DNA from: Bog-473 sp963745175
GTDB taxonomy: Bacteria > Actinomycetota > Acidimicrobiia > Acidimicrobiales > RAAP-2
Direction of reading: 5' to 3'
Length of the DNA stretch: 64,000 bases
Assembly: GCA_963745175.1 (NCBI GenBank)
Contig: CAVUWK010000001.1
Location: forward strand, 62,001-126,000
Shown here: positions 54,082 to 63,441 of the stretch, piece by piece
How the letters are laid out: every line of letters begins with the position of its first letter
How positions within the stretch are numbered: the stretch's first letter is position 1
Notes under the pieces: model-generated
Told to the model about the DNA's origin: nothing
What the model saw: only the letters and a program-made list of their open reading frames with translations
The model's database searches: none
Made by a program: the position numbers and the translations under genes

Positions 54082-55053
54082 TCACGACAGCCGGATCTTG
54101 GGGTTCAGGTAGGCGTAGACGATGTCGACGACCAGGTTGATGAGAACGAAGGAGAGGGCCACCACCAGCACGACGCCCTGGATCTCGGGGATGTCCTTGT
54201 CACTGATTGCCTGGATGATGTAGGTGCCCAGTCCGGGTAGGGAGAAGATCTGCTCGATGATGAGGGTGCCCCCGAGGAGGTAGCCGAACTGGATGCCGAT
54301 CACCGTCACGGCTGGGCTCAGGGCGTTCTTGAGGGCGTGCTTCCCGACCACCATGCGGGGGCTCAGGCCCTTGGCCACTGCGGTCCGCATGTAGTCCTGG
54401 TCCAGGGTGTCGATGAGGGCACCGCGGATCTGGCGCGCGATCACGGCGGACCCGCCGATGCCGAGCGCCAACCACGGCAGCAGGAGGTCCTGGAACCATT
54501 CCGCGGGCGATTGCGTGAACGGTGTGTACCCGAGCGCCGGCAGCCATTCCAACTTCACCGCGAACACGATCACCAGCAACATGGCGAGCCAGAAGTCGGG
54601 AATGGCCACCGCGATGCTCGAGCCCACGGTGACGCCGCGGTCACGGGCCGTGCCCTGATGCAGTCCGGCCACGATGCCGGACGGGACGCCGAGCAGGATC
54701 GCCACCACCATGCCGCCGGCCGCCACACTCAGGGTCACGGGGAAGCGGGCGGCGATGCCGGAGGCGACCGTCTCGTTGTTGAAGAGGGAGTTGCCCAGGT
54801 TCCCGTGCACCGCAGCCCTGAGCCAGTTCCAGTACTGGGCGAAGAAGCCCTCGTTCAGGTGCAGCTGGTTCGTGATCTTGGCGATCTCCGCCGGCGTGGC
54901 CTTGGTGCCCCCGGCCAGGGCAATGGCGGGGTTGCCTGGGATGATCAGGATGAGCGAGTACACGCCCACGGTGATGAGGAAAAGCAGCAGGAGGGTGATG
55001 AGCAGCCGACGGGCGACGAATGTCAGCAGTGAGGCACTGCCGTCCGACGCCAT
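54082..55053 (-). CDS. Oligopeptide-type ABC permease (DppB-like)
   Basis: 323 residues with about six helices. N-terminal VARRLLITLLLLFLITVGVYSL, the LHLNEGFFAQYWNWLRAAVHGNLGNSL domain typical of DppB/OppB, and the EAA-type loop DYMRTAVAKGLSPRMVVGKHALKNAL. Ten bases separate its stop from the start of the fused permease-ATPase gene, so they are co-translated. It pairs with the DppC-like domain to form the membrane channel. Confidence 0.95.
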   Translation of the reverse strand: MASDGSASLLTFVARRLLITLLLLFLITVGVYSLILIIPGNPAIALAGGTKATPAEIAKITNQLHLNEGFFAQYWNWLRAAVHGNLGNSLFNNETVASGIAARFPVTLSVAAGGMVVAILLGVPSGIVAGLHQGTARDRGVTVGSSIAVAIPDFWLAMLLVIVFAVKLEWLPALGYTPFTQSPAEWFQDLLLPWLALGIGGSAVIARQIRGALIDTLDQDYMRTAVAKGLSPRMVVGKHALKNALSPAVTVIGIQFGYLLGGTLIIEQIFSLPGLGTYIIQAISDKDIPEIQGVVLVVALSFVLINLVVDIVYAYLNPKIRLS

Positions 55054-55129
55054 TACCGCCGTCTAGGGCACTGCGCGGGTGTGATCCGATGCACCGGTGG
55101 CTGTTCTCCCGCCCTCGTCGAGAAGTCCG

Positions 55130-56749
55130 CTACTTCTTGATGTAGATGCCGGCCAGGTCCGAGCGGCACTGACCGATCGGCGCCACGACCTTCCCACCGA
55201 CCCGATTCTTGTTGTAGGCGACGATCGAGGGCATGAATGCGATGGGCACGAGAAGTCCTTGTTGGAGGACCGTCTTGTCGATCTGCTGCATCAGCGGGCC
55301 CTGCAGGCTCGGGCTGAGCGATGCGTTGGCCTGTTCGATCAATGGCGTCAGCTGCTGGTTCACCGAGCCCAGCCCGTTGGCCGGGAAGCCGGAGGGCTCG
55401 AACATGGCTTCGTAGGCGTTCGTCAGGTCGGCCCCGTTGGTGAGCTGCTCGCTGAGGAGGGCGTCGCCCTGCTTCTTGATGTAGACGTCGGTCAGGAAGT
55501 CGGCCCCCGGAATCTGCTGCAGGTTGGCCGTGAACCCGGCCGAGGCCATCTCCGACTGGAGCAGAGCGGCCGCCCGGGCGTAGGTGGCGTCACCCGACGG
55601 GATGATCAAGCTGAAGCTCACGCCCTTGGGGAAGCCGGCCGCCTTCAGCATGGCCTTGGCCTTGGCGGGGTCGTAGGGGTCGGGGATGCCGAGCGCCTTG
55701 GAGTAACCCGGCGACCACGACGGCACTGGCTGGTAGGCGGGAGCGCCCAGCCCGTCGAAGACGACGTTGTTCACTGCTGCCCGGTTGACCGCGTATTCGA
55801 GCGCGGCACGCACCTTCACGTTGGCGAACGGCCCGGTGTTCTGGCGCAACTCGATCTCCATGGCGTCGTAGGACTTCGCGACGGCGATCCCGATGTTCGG
55901 GTCGCTTTTCAACTGTGGATAGTTCTCCGGCTCGACCTCGATCATGTCGACCGAACCCGACGTGAGGGCGGTCGCTGCTTCAGGACCCTGTGTCACCTGG
56001 GTGAAGTCGACCCCACCCAGGGGGTAGGCCTTCGAGTCCCAGTACTTCGGGTTCTTGGCGAGCACGATGGACGAACCTTGCTGATAGCTCTTGAGCACGA
56101 ATGGGCCCGCACCCACGGGCTGGCTGGACTGCGTGGCGATCGCGTTCGCGGGGTAGATCTGGCCGTCGACGTACGTGGACGCCCACAGGAAGTCCCCCGC
56201 GGTGGGCTTGCTGAGGTTGACCACCACGGTGGAGGGGTCGGGCGTCTCGATGCTCGAGATGGCGAACAGGGACGAGCGCAGCGGGCTCGTCTTCGTGTGG
56301 TTCAGGCTGGCTGCCACGTCGGCCGAGGTGACGGGTTGACCGTTCGAGAACGTGAGGCCCGGCCTGATATGGAAGGTGATGGTCGAGCTGTTGTTGGAAA
56401 CCGTCCAGCTCTGGGCCACACCACCGCCGATGGCGGCGTTGCCCGGGGTCGTCATGGACTGGTAGATGTTCGACGTGACCGTATAGGAGCAGTCGTTTTC
56501 CTCGGTCGCCGGCGCGAAGTCGTTGTTGAATTCGTTGTTGAGGTCGAACCCGTACTTGAGCACTCCGTTGGGGTTTGCGCCGGAGGATGCAGCTGCCGGC
56601 CCGCCAGGGGAGAGCGCCAGGGCCAACGGCGTCATCAGCGCAATTGCGACGCCGGCAGCAGTGATGTTCCGACTCCTCCGTCGTGGCCGCCAGCTACCGG
56701 CACGATGTGGCCGACCCGTACGGTCCCCCGCCTGCTTCTCGAAACCCAT
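55130..56749 (-). CDS. Family 5 extracellular solute-binding protein
   Basis: About 539 residues from ATG 56749 (GGGGG six bases upstream). An Arg-rich N-terminus and export helix (ITAAGVAIALMTPLALALSP) precede the mature domain. SBP-bac-5 features: ITFHIRPGLTFSNGQPVTSADVA, GAGPFVLKSYQQG, VRAALEYAVNRAAVNNVVFDG and a C-terminal RVGGKVVAPIG. No lipobox Cys follows the signal, so it may stay anchored by the signal or be released. It is first in the operon and sets specificity; ligand unknown (peptide, nickel or opine are known for the family). Confidence 0.93.
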   Translation of the reverse strand: MGFEKQAGDRTGRPHRAGSWRPRRRSRNITAAGVAIALMTPLALALSPGGPAAASSGANPNGVLKYGFDLNNEFNNDFAPATEENDCSYTVTSNIYQSMTTPGNAAIGGGVAQSWTVSNNSSTITFHIRPGLTFSNGQPVTSADVAASLNHTKTSPLRSSLFAISSIETPDPSTVVVNLSKPTAGDFLWASTYVDGQIYPANAIATQSSQPVGAGPFVLKSYQQGSSIVLAKNPKYWDSKAYPLGGVDFTQVTQGPEAATALTSGSVDMIEVEPENYPQLKSDPNIGIAVAKSYDAMEIELRQNTGPFANVKVRAALEYAVNRAAVNNVVFDGLGAPAYQPVPSWSPGYSKALGIPDPYDPAKAKAMLKAAGFPKGVSFSLIIPSGDATYARAAALLQSEMASAGFTANLQQIPGADFLTDVYIKKQGDALLSEQLTNGADLTNAYEAMFEPSGFPANGLGSVNQQLTPLIEQANASLSPSLQGPLMQQIDKTVLQQGLLVPIAFMPSIVAYNKNRVGGKVVAPIGQCRSDLAGIYIKK

Positions 56750-56937
56750 GTCCATCCCCCAAACTCGGTCCGGCGAATTCCACTTTGGTGGTACCGACCG
56801 GACCATCCCCGATGGCGGCAATATATCCCGTGGCTGACACCAGCGTCAGGTATTGGGAACCAGCCGGCCCGCTTCATGGCTGACGGGGAGACTCTCGGGG
56901 TTGATCCACCAATTGCGGCCCCAGGGTCGAGGAAAGA

Positions 56938-57570
56938 TCAACCGACGCCGTGGCGGAACGCGATGCTCATCCGCGGGCCGGAGGCCTTCACCTTCGGAAC
57001 GCTGTGCTCGAAGCGGCGCTGCGTCTGGCCACCGGTGACGAGGAGGTCGCCCTGACCAAGCCCGAACGAGCGCGACCTCCCACCGCCCTGCGGGCGCAGT
57101 AGGAACGTGCGTGGCTCGCCGAGCGACACGAGGGCCACGACGGGATCCACGATTTCGGAGGGAATGCGGTCGCGGTGCCAGGCGACACTGTCGGCGCCGT
57201 CGCGGTAGAGATTGATGCCAACCGAATCGAACTGCACGCCGTAACGCGTGGACAGTGACGACCGAGCGTCGTCCATCCACTGGTACACGTCGGTGGCCTG
57301 ATCGTCCATCTTCCGCCAGGAGGTCAGTCGCGGTTCGTCGACCTCCCGGTCGTACATGCGACGGCGCCTTTGGCTCCAGGCGATGTCACGGAGGAGTTCC
57401 TCGAAGGCCTGGTCGGAGCCCGAGACCCAGCCCGGGCAGTGGTCGAGCCAGGACTCCCGGTCCAGCTGGATCCGTTCGAGACCACGGAAGGAGACGTCGA
57501 CGACGGTGCTCTGATGTGCCCACAGCGAGGGCTGCCAGGCAACGGCCGGTGCGCTCGGAGAACTGCCCAT
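56938..57570 (-). CDS. AlkB-like 2-oxoglutarate/Fe(II) dioxygenase
   Basis: 210 residues. Iron-binding HxD in SVAWHRDRIPSEI, distal His in RFEHSVPKV, and the 2-oxoglutarate RxxxxxR as RMSIAFR. YGVQFDSVGINLYRDG is the expected nucleotide-binding strand. Members repair alkylated bases or modify other substrates; this shorter form resembles AlkB homologues of the ALKBH2/3-like type. No ada or other repair gene is next to it. Start ATG 57570 gives an N-terminus of ~15 polar residues before homology begins. Confidence 0.88.
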   Translation of the reverse strand: MGSSPSAPAVAWQPSLWAHQSTVVDVSFRGLERIQLDRESWLDHCPGWVSGSDQAFEELLRDIAWSQRRRRMYDREVDEPRLTSWRKMDDQATDVYQWMDDARSSLSTRYGVQFDSVGINLYRDGADSVAWHRDRIPSEIVDPVVALVSLGEPRTFLLRPQGGGRSRSFGLGQGDLLVTGGQTQRRFEHSVPKVKASGPRMSIAFRHGVG

Positions 57571-57666
57571 ATGGCCAGTTGTACCCGGAAGGCTCGCTCA
57601 GTCGATCCACAGCGACGCACACGCACGAGCTTGCGGGGGCAGGGGTGGCTGCTGACGCCGAGCTTC

Positions 57667-59145
57667 CTAGTGCGAGCTGGACGGTTCGCCGTTCAGGATC
57701 ACTGACTTGGTCTCGAGGAACGGCAGGAGGCCCTCGGTCCCACCTTCTCGGCCGATGCCCGACTGCTTGAAGCCGCCGAACGCCATCCCGAAGTCGGTGC
57801 GAAAGGCGTTGTGCCCGACCGTGCCCGAGCGCAGCTGACCGGCGACCTTCCTCGCCCGGTCGACGTCGTTGGTGAAGACCGAGGCGTTGAGGCCGTAGAT
57901 CGTGTCGTTGGCGAGGGTGACGGCGTGCTCTTCGTTGTCGGCCGGAATCACGCTGAGCACCGGTCCGAAGATCTCTTCCTGGGCGATCGTCGAGCGGTTG
58001 TCGACGTTGCCGAAGACCGTCGGCTCGATGTAGTAGCCGCGCTCGAGGTCCTTGGGTCGGCCACCGCCCGTCGCGAGCGTTGCGCCCTCGGCGATGCCCT
58101 TGGCGATGTAGCCCTCGACACGGTCCCGCTGGCGATCCATAGCGAGTGGCCCCATCTGCGTCTGCGCGTCGAAGGGATCGCCGACCTTGACCTGCGAGAA
58201 GGTGCCGGCCAGCGTCTCGACGAGCTCGTCGTGACGGGAACGGCTGACGATGACGCGGGTCAGGGACGAGCAGACCTGCCCGGAGAGGAAGCACTCGGCG
58301 CCCGAGATGGCACTCGCCGCCGCCTGCAGGTCCATGTCGTCGAGGATCACCGCGGCCGACTTCCCTCCCAGCTCGAGAGTGCAGCGGGCGATCCGCTCAC
58401 CACAGAGGGAGGCGATGCGCCGGCCGGCCGCCGTCGAACCCGTGAAGGTGATCTTGTCGACGCCCGGGTTGCGAACCAGGAGCTCGGAGACCTCGCGGTC
58501 CGCGGTCACGATGTTCAGAACCCCCGGTGGCAAGCCGATGTCCTCGGCGATCTCGGCGAACAGGTAGGCGTCGCCGGGTGCCTCGGGTGACGACTTGAGG
58601 ACGACGGTGCACCCGGCGATCAGGGCAGGAGCGATCTTGTACGAGATCAGGCTGAGCGGTCCGTTCCACGGGATGATCGCTCCGACCACTCCGACCGGCT
58701 CGTGGACGAGCAGGCCGAACTCGCCACCCATGGTCGGCTGTACCCGCTCCTCGAAGGAGAACGTGGACGCGAGGCCTGCGTAATAGTCGAAGACACCGGC
58801 CATTGCACCCGCCGTGTACTGGGCGATGGCGAAGAGGGCGCCGGACTCGCGCGGCCACAGCTGGCCGACCTCGTCACCCTTACGGCGCAAGCCCTCGCCG
58901 ATTGCCCGCAGGTACTCGGCCCGCTCGGCGTGCGACAGCCGGGGCCAGGGGCCGTGATCAAAAGCGTCACGAGCAGCGTCGACCGCTTTGGCCATGTCGG
59001 CCTCCCGCGCTTCGGGCACGCTGAAGTAAGTTTCCTCCGTCGCCGAATCGATGACCTTGATGACATCGGCGGACGAGGGCTTGACCCACGCCCCACCGAT
59101 GAAGAAGCGGTCATCGTGGAGGATCGGCACCGCTGTGTTTGTCAT
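57667..59145 (-). CDS. NAD(P)-dependent aldehyde dehydrogenase
   Basis: 492 residues, standard length. Cofactor motif FTGSTAAGRRIA, catalytic Glu in LELGGKSAAVI, nucleophile Cys in FLSGQVCSSLTR, and the C-terminal GGFKQSGIGREGG. PWNGPLSLISYKIAPAL is the conserved NAD-site entry. It oxidises aldehydes to acids in the cytoplasm; substrate unknown. Upstream of AlkB in the same direction with a 96-base gap. Confidence 0.94.
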   Translation of the reverse strand: MTNTAVPILHDDRFFIGGAWVKPSSADVIKVIDSATEETYFSVPEAREADMAKAVDAARDAFDHGPWPRLSHAERAEYLRAIGEGLRRKGDEVGQLWPRESGALFAIAQYTAGAMAGVFDYYAGLASTFSFEERVQPTMGGEFGLLVHEPVGVVGAIIPWNGPLSLISYKIAPALIAGCTVVLKSSPEAPGDAYLFAEIAEDIGLPPGVLNIVTADREVSELLVRNPGVDKITFTGSTAAGRRIASLCGERIARCTLELGGKSAAVILDDMDLQAAASAISGAECFLSGQVCSSLTRVIVSRSRHDELVETLAGTFSQVKVGDPFDAQTQMGPLAMDRQRDRVEGYIAKGIAEGATLATGGGRPKDLERGYYIEPTVFGNVDNRSTIAQEEIFGPVLSVIPADNEEHAVTLANDTIYGLNASVFTNDVDRARKVAGQLRSGTVGHNAFRTDFGMAFGGFKQSGIGREGGTEGLLPFLETKSVILNGEPSSSH

Positions 59146-59329
59146 GGCAGGAGTTCCTCATGGTTGTTTACGCTCACGCCTCAGAGGTTAAGGGATGATT
59201 GGCTCTCCGGGTGTCGCTGCCCGGTACAGGGCTTCGCGAGCTGGCCACGGACCAGATTCCTCTGCGTGCCCGCCGCGCGTCGAGCGTCCCGTCGAGGGAG
59301 AATCAGATGTGCGCTGAGACGGTGATGGC

Positions 59330-60268
59330 ATGGTGATCCCGCTCATGCTGGCGACGTTGACCGATCGACGCGACTTCGGTGACGACTGGCTGTTGGAGCG
59401 CAAATTCGACGGTGAGCGGTGTGTCGGACGCAAGGTAGGCGGCGACGTGCGTCTCGAGTCGCGCACCGGCAGGGATCTCACCGGCACCTACCCCGAGGTC
59501 CGCGCCGCTGTGGCGGCGCAACAGTCCCGAGACATCGTCCTCGACGGCGAGGTGGTGGCTTACGATGGAGACCAGACGTCCTTCACTCGGCTCCAGCAAC
59601 GTCTCGGGGTTTCCACGCCGACTCCGGAGCAGGTGGCCGAGTACCCGGTCGTCTACTGCGTCTTCGACCTCCTGGGGCTCGACGGGGAGGATCTCACCGT
59701 CCGGCCACTCGTCGAACGCCGCGCTCGGCTGACGAGGACGATCCGGCCGAGCTCGGCATTGGAGCTCACCGAGGCCTGGAGCGATGACGCTCAGGGCCGG
59801 TTCGCCGCGGCCTGCCGATCCGGCTGGGAGGGCCTCATCGCGAAACGCGCCGACGCACCGTACGTCGCTGGCCGCTCGAAGGACTGGTTGAAGCTGAAGT
59901 GCGTCTGGGAGCAGGAGTTCGTCATCGGCGGTTACACCGATCCTGCCGGTAGTCGGACGGATTTCGGGGCCCTGCTCGTTGGTTACTACGAGCAGGGCGC
60001 ACTCCGCTACGCCGGGAAGGTCGGCACCGGATACAGCAATGCGACGCTGCACGATCTTGGTATCCGGCTCCGCAAGCTGGAAACGGCGGCACCGGTCTTC
60101 GTCGACGCCCGACCGATTCCTCGCGGCGCCCATTGGACGCGACCGAAGCTCGTCGCCCAGATCGGATTTGCCGAATGGACGAACGACGGTCGGTTGCGGC
60201 AGCCGCGATTTCTCGGAATCCGCGACGACAAGAGCCCGGCCGAGATCGTGCGTGAACGCCCCCAGTGA
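59330..60268 (+). CDS. ATP-dependent DNA ligase (LigC/LigD ligase-domain-like)
   Basis: 312 residues, adenylation plus OB-fold only. Motif I nucleophile Lys in LLERKFDGERC, motif III region VVYCVFDLLGL, motif IV EGLIAKRADAPY, motif V WLKLKCVWEQEFVIGGYT and the OB domain with YAGKVGTGYS and VAQIGFAEWTNDGRLRQPRFLGIR. No polymerase, nuclease or Ku gene is nearby, so it is a stand-alone ligase of the type used in base-excision or end-joining repair in actinobacteria. ATG 59330 is the first start; the frame begins cleanly there. Confidence 0.92.
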   Translation: MVIPLMLATLTDRRDFGDDWLLERKFDGERCVGRKVGGDVRLESRTGRDLTGTYPEVRAAVAAQQSRDIVLDGEVVAYDGDQTSFTRLQQRLGVSTPTPEQVAEYPVVYCVFDLLGLDGEDLTVRPLVERRARLTRTIRPSSALELTEAWSDDAQGRFAAACRSGWEGLIAKRADAPYVAGRSKDWLKLKCVWEQEFVIGGYTDPAGSRTDFGALLVGYYEQGALRYAGKVGTGYSNATLHDLGIRLRKLETAAPVFVDARPIPRGAHWTRPKLVAQIGFAEWTNDGRLRQPRFLGIRDDKSPAEIVRERPQ

Positions 60269-60315
60269 GCATCGAAGGCAGTCGGCCGACGAAGGTGGGT
60301 GAAAGGATTGCAGTC

Positions 60316-60729
60316 ATGCCGGATCCCCGTGTCACCGTGGCCGAAGAGTTTTTTCAGAAGCTTTTTGGCGGCAATCTGCCAGCCGCCCGCGATCTCCTCG
60401 ATCCTCAGGTCGTGGACGTCGTACCCGGGAAACACCCCCCAGGAGGCGTCTTTCAGGGTGTGCAAGCTGTTGCGGCGCACCTTTCCACCTTTCTCCGACT
60501 GACAGAAGACCCGATCGATGTCCTCGAATGGGAGGACTGGATGGCAGGGGTCGACAATGTCGCCGGGCTTGCGAAGATTCACCTGCAGCGTGAAGGTCAA
60601 CAGCACGATTTCCGGGTCATTTTCCTCGTCTCGGTGACCGAGGGCGCCGGGCCACATCGGATCTCGAGGATTGAATCCTTTTACAGCGACGAGGACGCAT
60701 TCGATCGCTTCTTCTCGGTCCAGCCCTAA
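60316..60729 (+). CDS. NTF2-like small protein (paralogue of 35322-35735)
   Basis: 137 residues from ATG 60316. Nearly the same protein as 35322-35735: EEFFQKLFGGNLPAARDLLD, VFQGVQAVAAHLSTFLRLTE, WEDWMAGVDNVAGLAK, HRISRIESFYSDEDAFDRFF. GTGAAAGG lies about 10-15 bases upstream. An NTF2/ketosteroid-isomerase-like fold is the best guess. The flanks of the two copies are unrelated, so duplication covered little more than the gene. Confidence 0.75.
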   Translation: MPDPRVTVAEEFFQKLFGGNLPAARDLLDPQVVDVVPGKHPPGGVFQGVQAVAAHLSTFLRLTEDPIDVLEWEDWMAGVDNVAGLAKIHLQREGQQHDFRVIFLVSVTEGAGPHRISRIESFYSDEDAFDRFFSVQP

Positions 60730-60889
60730 CCGCGCCGTCAATGCAGGGGGCCGACCGGGATGAGCGGTGGGCTTCCCTCCCTCGAATTCAGCGAAGCAGA
60801 CTGAGGCGATGCAGCGATAGAACAATGGCTGTACAAATGACCCCGTCGGGCTCGAGACTCGATACGACGATGACAGAAAGGCGATACCC

Positions 60890-61078
60890 ATGAGTAACGG
60901 GAATGCTGACATCAAGACAGCGGCATCGACGCTCACCGACGCGATGTCTGGGCTCTTGCGTGCCATCGATGCGCTTGCTGACGATGCTGCAGCTGCGAAA
61001 GACATCCCCGACGACTTGCTTGAGGAGCTTGAGCGGCTGGTCGAGCGCTTGAACGCCGCTCGGGGATTCAGCGGTTGA
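60890..61078 (+). CDS. Small hypothetical helical protein
   Basis: 62 residues with GAAAGG about ten bases before ATG 60890. Composition is Ala/Leu/Asp/Glu-rich and amphipathic (LLRAIDALADDAAAAKDIPD, then LLEELERLVERLNAARG), suggesting a two-helix bundle. No family recognised. Confidence 0.55.
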   Translation: MSNGNADIKTAASTLTDAMSGLLRAIDALADDAAAAKDIPDDLLEELERLVERLNAARGFSG

Positions 61079-61138
61079 CCGAGACGCTCCCGGGCCACCG
61101 CCCTGGAGCTCAATCGGCAGGTTCTCCGCTGGCACTCG

Positions 61139-61464
61139 ATGGACCGTGATGGCTTGGCGGTCGTGCCCGAGGCGGGACCTCTGGCGCGTTCGGGGGCAGC
61201 CACCGTGGCCAAGACCGGCAGTTCGTTTCGTGCCCTGCGGTCCCGACCATTCCGTCTCTACTTCGGCGGCCAGGTCGTCTCGGCCAGCGGCACCTTCTTA
61301 CAGCAGACGGCGATCGGCTGGCTCGTGCTCGTCCGGACCGGTTCCCCCAGGGATCTCGGGCTGGTGCTGGCGGCCGGGGGGATCTCCTCGTTGCTGTTCG
61401 GTCCGTGGGGCGGGGCGGTCGCCGATCGGGGTCGACCTGCGCAAGCTCGTCCACTCGCGCCCTC
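61139..61464 (+). pseudogene. MFS transporter, 5' fragment with frameshift
   Basis: The frame gives the N-terminus of an enterobactin-exporter-like MFS protein: FRALRSRPFRLYFGGQVVSA, SGTFLQQTAIGWLVLV, GISSLLFGPWGGAVADR. Near 61432 the frame shifts (VDLRKLV continues in the next frame) and homology then ends; a full MFS protein would need about 1,000 more bases, but the convergent flavoprotein gene ends at 61503. So only the first two or three helices remain: a deletion remnant. GTG 61205 is a likelier original start than 61139. Confidence 0.7.
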
Positions 61465-61502
61465 ACGAAGAATCGGTACATGCCAACGTCGGCGCGTCCC
61501 CA

Positions 61503-62753
61503 TCAACCCCTGGTCAGCGCGGCCCCCGCGTCGAGGTATGCGGTGAGTTCAACGATGAGTTCTTGGGCGTCTACTCGGGCACCGTCTATGAAGCTTGACT
61601 TGCGTCGGCGCAGAAACGGGCTTCCCAAGAGGAACATGCCGGGCGAATCGACAACGCCTCCATCGTGGCGAATCATGCCCTTGCCATCGAGGACCGGGAT
61701 GTCGAGCCACGAGTAGTCGGGGCGGAATCCAGTCGCCCAAATGACGGTCTCGATCTCACCACGGGCGAGATCGAGACCGAGCGGCGGTGAGTCGTCGATG
61801 ACAGTCGGTGCGAACCGGTGGGGAGGCGGTACGGAGTCGTCAAGGCCGCTGGCAGAGGCCCACTCATCGATGGTGTCCAGCAGCCGCCCAAGTTTCAGGT
61901 CCGCGAGCTCGCACTTGTTCCGCAAGGATCCGGAGAACTGAGCCCGACCCTCGCTGAGTCCGGCCAGTCGACCGACCAGCTTCACGCCGGCGTTCGTCAG
62001 CGCGTTGAGGTCGAAGGTTGCTCGCTCGGGTGAGCCTGCGAGCTGCATCGACGGCACGCGCCGTGCCCTGACGATGTCGTCAACTTCGTCGTAGCGTTCG
62101 TCAAGGACGCCGGCCGCGTCCATCCACCAGTGAATATCTCGACCCCGGTAGTCACGTGGTCCCCGGACGTGCTCGCCTACGGCGAGTGTGACCTGACGGT
62201 CGGAGCGCTGGATCTCGCACGCGATCTGTACTCCGGTCGCTGATGCGCCCACGACAAGCACGCCACCTTCGGCCAGCTGATCCGGGTTCTTGTACTCGAA
62301 CGGAGTCAATGCCGTCACCGACGATGGCAGTGCGTCCGACAAGGGAGGTCGGCGAGGCACGTTGAAGGCCCCAGTGGCCACGACCACTGTCTCGCACTTC
62401 CATTCACCCTGGTTCGTGGTCACCCGGTATTCGCCATCGGCGCGACGCACGGACGAGACCGTGGTCTCGGTCTGCACCGGTGCGGCAATCAGCGTCGCAT
62501 AGCCCGTGATGAAGTCGGCGACTTCGGCCATCGCCATGAAGCCATTGGGGTCGCTGCCATCGTATGAATATCCCGGAAGGCGGCATTGCCAGTTCGGCGT
62601 GAGCAAACGCAGCGAATCCCACCGCTCGGTTCTCCACGAATTGGCGATTTCGTCCCGTTCGAGGACGACATGGTCGATGGAGCGATCTGAGAGGCACCTG
62701 CTCATCGCCAGCCCGCTGTGACCGGCTCCGATCACGACGGTGGTGGTCCGCAT
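61503..62753 (-). CDS. Flavin-containing monooxygenase-like FAD/NAD(P)-binding protein
   Basis: 416 residues. FAD loop VVIGAGHSGLAMSRCL at the N-terminus, second Rossmann loop VLVVGASATGVQIACEI for NADPH, ATGAFNVPRRP and a C-terminal VIWATGFRPDYSWLDIPV. This pattern is that of the FMO/CzcO-like oxidoreductases often annotated as putative flavoprotein monooxygenases involved in K+ or cation transport; substrate uncertain. GGAG about 12 bases upstream of ATG 62753. It lies 34 bases downstream of the OsmC gene in the same direction. Confidence 0.9.
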   Translation of the reverse strand: MRTTTVVIGAGHSGLAMSRCLSDRSIDHVVLERDEIANSWRTERWDSLRLLTPNWQCRLPGYSYDGSDPNGFMAMAEVADFITGYATLIAAPVQTETTVSSVRRADGEYRVTTNQGEWKCETVVVATGAFNVPRRPPLSDALPSSVTALTPFEYKNPDQLAEGGVLVVGASATGVQIACEIQRSDRQVTLAVGEHVRGPRDYRGRDIHWWMDAAGVLDERYDEVDDIVRARRVPSMQLAGSPERATFDLNALTNAGVKLVGRLAGLSEGRAQFSGSLRNKCELADLKLGRLLDTIDEWASASGLDDSVPPPHRFAPTVIDDSPPLGLDLARGEIETVIWATGFRPDYSWLDIPVLDGKGMIRHDGGVVDSPGMFLLGSPFLRRRKSSFIDGARVDAQELIVELTAYLDAGAALTRG

Positions 62754-62787
62754 CGAGCTGCTCTACTCCTCCGAAAACAAAGTTCGG

Positions 62788-63348
62788 TCAGCGAACCTGG
62801 ACGCTTACGTTTGTTGGGTTCGTGACGATGTCGTACACGGCCGAGCGCTTCTGCGATTGCGCGATAAGCGCCTTGATGTCGTCGGGCGATGCCTCTGCGT
62901 CGATGTCGTACGTCACCTTGATATCGCTGAAGCCATTGCGGACATCGCTGTCCACTCCGAGGATGCCACGAACGTCCATCCCGCCTTCGATCGTCGCCGA
63001 GACACTGCGCAGCTGGATGTCACGATTCTGCGCGACCGCAGCAACGCCGGCGGTCAGGCAACTGGCGAGGCCGACGAGGACGTATTCGACCGGGGTCATG
63101 CCGTTGTCCTGAGAAGCGAAGATCTCCGGGTGGTCGGCGTCAAAGACGTATCGGGTGCGGTGGCTCTGCTCCTCGCCCAGACCGAAGAATCCCTCGACCG
63201 TTGAGCGGCTGTGGGTGCCGTTCTGCCATTCACAGGTTGCCCGCCATTGGAACTGTGCCGCTTCGGGTGCATCGGTGAGCGCTGCTCGGGCGCCCAAGAG
63301 GGCCTCGACGTTGACGCCGTTGTTCACTGGTGTATCCGTAGCTGTCAT
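62788..63348 (-). CDS. OsmC-family peroxiredoxin-like protein
   Basis: 186 residues. OsmC/Ohr fold with DNGMTPVEYVLVGLASCLTAGV carrying the C-terminal reactive Cys; the second, N-terminal cysteine is in TCEWQNGTHS but not in the usual Ohr position, so it groups with the YhfA/OsmC-like branch rather than Ohr. It probably reduces organic hydroperoxides with a thiol partner. Between the flavoprotein and AhpD-like genes. Confidence 0.88.
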   Translation of the reverse strand: MTATDTPVNNGVNVEALLGARAALTDAPEAAQFQWRATCEWQNGTHSRSTVEGFFGLGEEQSHRTRYVFDADHPEIFASQDNGMTPVEYVLVGLASCLTAGVAAVAQNRDIQLRSVSATIEGGMDVRGILGVDSDVRNGFSDIKVTYDIDAEASPDDIKALIAQSQKRSAVYDIVTNPTNVSVQVR

Positions 63349-63441
63349 TTTGATTGCTCCTTTTCATTTGTTGAGGGAGTCCACACCGGGTTACAACACC
63401 TCGCGTTGTACGAGGCCATCAGTCGCATCGTGGGCGCGTCT

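Noticed and set aside
54337..57055. Long plus-strand frames (231 and 652 codons) opposite the DppB and binding-protein genes
   Set aside because: They are antisense shadows of clear family members and show no domain features.
60007..61212. 401-codon minus-strand frame over the ligase and NTF2-like genes
   Set aside because: Antisense to two recognisable genes; no family features.
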